In this document: positions 53,997 through 64,000 of the stretch, in pieces | Layout of the letters: each line of letters begins with the position of its first letter | Numbering within the stretch: position 1 is the stretch's first letter | From: Paroedura picta | Lineage: Eukaryota; Chordata; Lepidosauria; Squamata; Gekkonidae | Length of the DNA: 64,000 bases | Direction of reading: 5' to 3' | Assembly: GCF_049243985.1 (NCBI RefSeq) | Contig: NC_135384.1 | Coordinates: forward strand, 14,008,501-14,072,500 | Translations under genes and position numbers: made by a program | The notes under the pieces: model-generated | Databases searched by the model: none | What the model was told of the DNA's origin: nothing | What the model saw: the letters and a program-made list of their open reading frames with translations, nothing else

Positions 53997-54494
53997 TCAC
54001 GTATCTGCCAAGTCATATGCTAGAAGGAAGTGAATTCAAGGACCATGGAGAGAGATCACTTAAGTAAGTGTTTTAGGTTCACCAGTCTCAAGGTGGTAAC
54101 TGGAGTTTTCCCATATCTACAAATGATATCCAGGTAAGAGATTAGTTCCCATGGAGAAAATGGCTGCATTGGAAAGGGGGTATTCTAACCCACTGAAGTC
54201 CCTCCCCTCCCCAAACACTACCATTCTAAGCCTCCACCACCAAATTCTCCAGGAATCTCCCAACACATCGTTGCTACTCCAAAAGTGTTCATAAATCTCT
54301 GATAAATATTTCTGGTGGTGTTATATATTTTAAAAGTTAACAATTAACTTGACTAAGGAAATGACTCTCTAAGAATTTAAATAGATCCATACCAGTTCAA
54401 ATGCCAAAAATGTAGATACATTACCATAGGAATTGTGGGTCTGGCACACTTTAAGTGAGTGCACATAAAATAATACATAGATTAACATGTTTTA

Positions 54495-62322
<7,828 letters not shown>

Positions 62323-64000
62323 TGTGTCATCAGCATGTTTTTTTCTGATTTTCCATGAATCAGGAAATGAATCTGCTGGTGTTCTTGAGCTAATTTAACC
62401 TATAATGACATGCTAGAAGAAGGTTAATGGATAGTTTACCCCCTTTACCTTCATTACTCACTAAGATGCATTTCCTGGGGCTTCTTAGATTCTCTTTATT
62501 TGATGAACTTGTTTTTCCTTTGCCCATTCTCACTTTCTTTTAAGAAATGACTTTACTGATACATATACAGAAAGACAAATTATGATGCTCTCTGTATCTA
62601 TGTATCAAAGCCTTGCTAATTTATGGGGATTTTAGATGCCATGAATGCCCCTGGACATTTCTTGCCTAGCAAGAAAACAACTGTAATTATTGGGCATACC
62701 TTCCTAATTATAGTGGTGTTGACAGTTTGGGCCTTGGTCTCAAATGTCCATGGCCAGCGGCATAATTTAACTTAATATGTACGCATGCAAAGGCATGCTA
62801 AAAGAGGAAACCCTTCATTCTGTTTGGTTTGGAGAACTTCAGATTCTTAGGATCTTTCCAAATGACCAGAAAATACATTTGGTCTGTAATAATTAATAAG
62901 TAAAACTTATAATGATAGTAATCTAAGCATTATCCTCTGATAATGTCTGCTGATTGTGAGCTGAATTGTAACACTGAATTTGAAATTATTCTATACCAAT
63001 GTCTAAAAAAAACCTGTGATGTTGCCAAAGGCCTGTCTATGAGGTTCCCAACCTTCAATTAGAGGGATGGTGTCCTTCCAGAATTACAGTTCAACTTTAG
63101 TCTACAGAGATTAGTTTCTCTGGAGAAAATGAGGCTTCTGTAGCATCAATGATCCTAGGCAGCTCCCTTCATTTCCCAAACAGAGCCCTTCTTGGACCCT
63201 GCCCCCAAATCTCTAGAAGCTTTCCAATCCAGAGTTGGCAACCCTAAGGTCACCTTTTGTCTAATGACCACAATCGTATATTGTAATAAACGTCTCTGTA
63301 ACACTCGTACAACCCAAAATAAATTACACATTTCTATTTGGGATTATGTTACTACTCCAAGACAATATTCCAGTGTATTGTGGTAGAAAAGATCCTGGTG
63401 GGGTGGTGGTGGAGTGAAACACACTTTTGCATGAGCCAGAACATTTCCTTGCAGTACATTCATTCTTCCCCATTTTCACATTGAATACCTCAGTAATTCT
63501 TTTGCTTTATTAAGCTGTAATGTTTATTTTCATTTCAGAAAAATGTAGCAAAGCATATAATTCTATGATATTAGAAAACTAATACAAACTTTCCCCAATT
63601 TTAAACTGAAACCTTATCATGTTAGTAATGGCTGACATTGTCTGCATGCTTCCCACCTCCAGGTTTTAAGGACCCATGAAGCTAGTGCTTTTTGGTCAGG
63701 CCAACCTATTCATAATTCTGACACTTTGCTGCAAAAAATATCATGGAGTTTTTTCCCCCCTTCAGCTCTTGATTTTTAAAAAATCATGCCAGTGTCAGCA
63801 TTACCAGATTTCTGAAGTTGTTTTTCATGACAGGTTTTTCCCTCTGTTTGTTAAGTAGGTGGTAAATGACAAGAAATTGGTAGGAAATAATCTCCTATTT
63901 GGAAAAGCTCCTAGAGTCACTTTGCATTCTGAAACACACACATATACATATCAATCTAATCCTCAACTATAACCCCATCTGTGGATACTTAAATCATGGA
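62323..64000. other. Upstream flank of V2R B, no further gene seen
   Basis: It contains blocks shared with the V2R A upstream region (62,580-62,940 and 63,340-63,560). The promoter was not identified. From about 63,660 to the window end nothing is recognised. Confidence 0.4.

Noticed and set aside
53708-54067. Open frames with His-Thr or Cys-Val repeats
   Set aside because: They translate an (AC)n/(ATAC)n microsatellite and an adjoining LINE end. There is no protein family and all frames of the repeat are open.

Overview
The window is nuclear DNA from a squamate reptile (a lizard, gecko or snake). The evidence is several full copies of the Sauria-type SINE (tRNA-like head, RTE/Bov-B-type tail), CR1 LINEs with the ATTCTATG-type 3' tail, RTE/Bov-B fragments, 5S-rRNA-derived SINEs, a Ty1/copia fossil, and host genes that are all chemosensory receptors with vertebrate introns and splice sites. 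There are no bacterial-style operons, tRNA or rRNA genes, or CRISPR arrays.

Layout. 1-5 kb: the 3' half of a broken Ty1/copia element with its right LTR, a GC-rich repeat and a 0.9 kb non-autonomous DNA transposon. 5-31 kb: an olfactory receptor (OR) cluster with three OR12D-like genes on the + strand (5.2, 22.3 and 30.0 kb), two OR14-like genes (11.6 kb +, 16.5 kb -), and one decayed OR12D-like copy in two pieces (17.9 and 20.7 kb). About 4 kb of non-coding DNA is duplicated between 7.5-10.6 kb and 25.6-29.6 kb, and each copy carries its own later SINE insertions. 34 kb: one OR6B-like gene on the - strand. 35-38 kb: old LINEs. 38.7-63.7 kb: a head-to-tail duplication containing two six-exon vomeronasal type-2 receptor (V2R) genes on the - strand. 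The same six exons were placed by hand for each gene. Exons 2-6 have identical lengths in the two genes (292, 858, 228, 127 and 902 bp), and each total is a whole number of codons, so both look intact (about 878 and 882-890 aa).

How the genes work together. The ORs are class A GPCRs of the main olfactory epithelium and are expected to signal through the olfactory G protein. The V2Rs are class C GPCRs of the vomeronasal organ: an extracellular Venus-flytrap domain, a nine-cysteine linker and seven membrane segments. The window is therefore a chemosensory gene cluster growing by tandem duplication. OR12D and OR14 neighbours recall the MHC-linked OR cluster of mammals.

Points that stand out: a Sauria SINE inside the last codons of an OR12D gene, which replaces its C-terminal tail with SINE-encoded residues; an otherwise intact OR12D gene with DHC in place of DRY; uneven divergence between the two V2Rs, with the membrane domain much closer than the ligand domain; several insertions whose empty site is preserved in a paralogous copy within the window; and two unclassified GC-rich repeat families. 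No previously undescribed system could be demonstrated.
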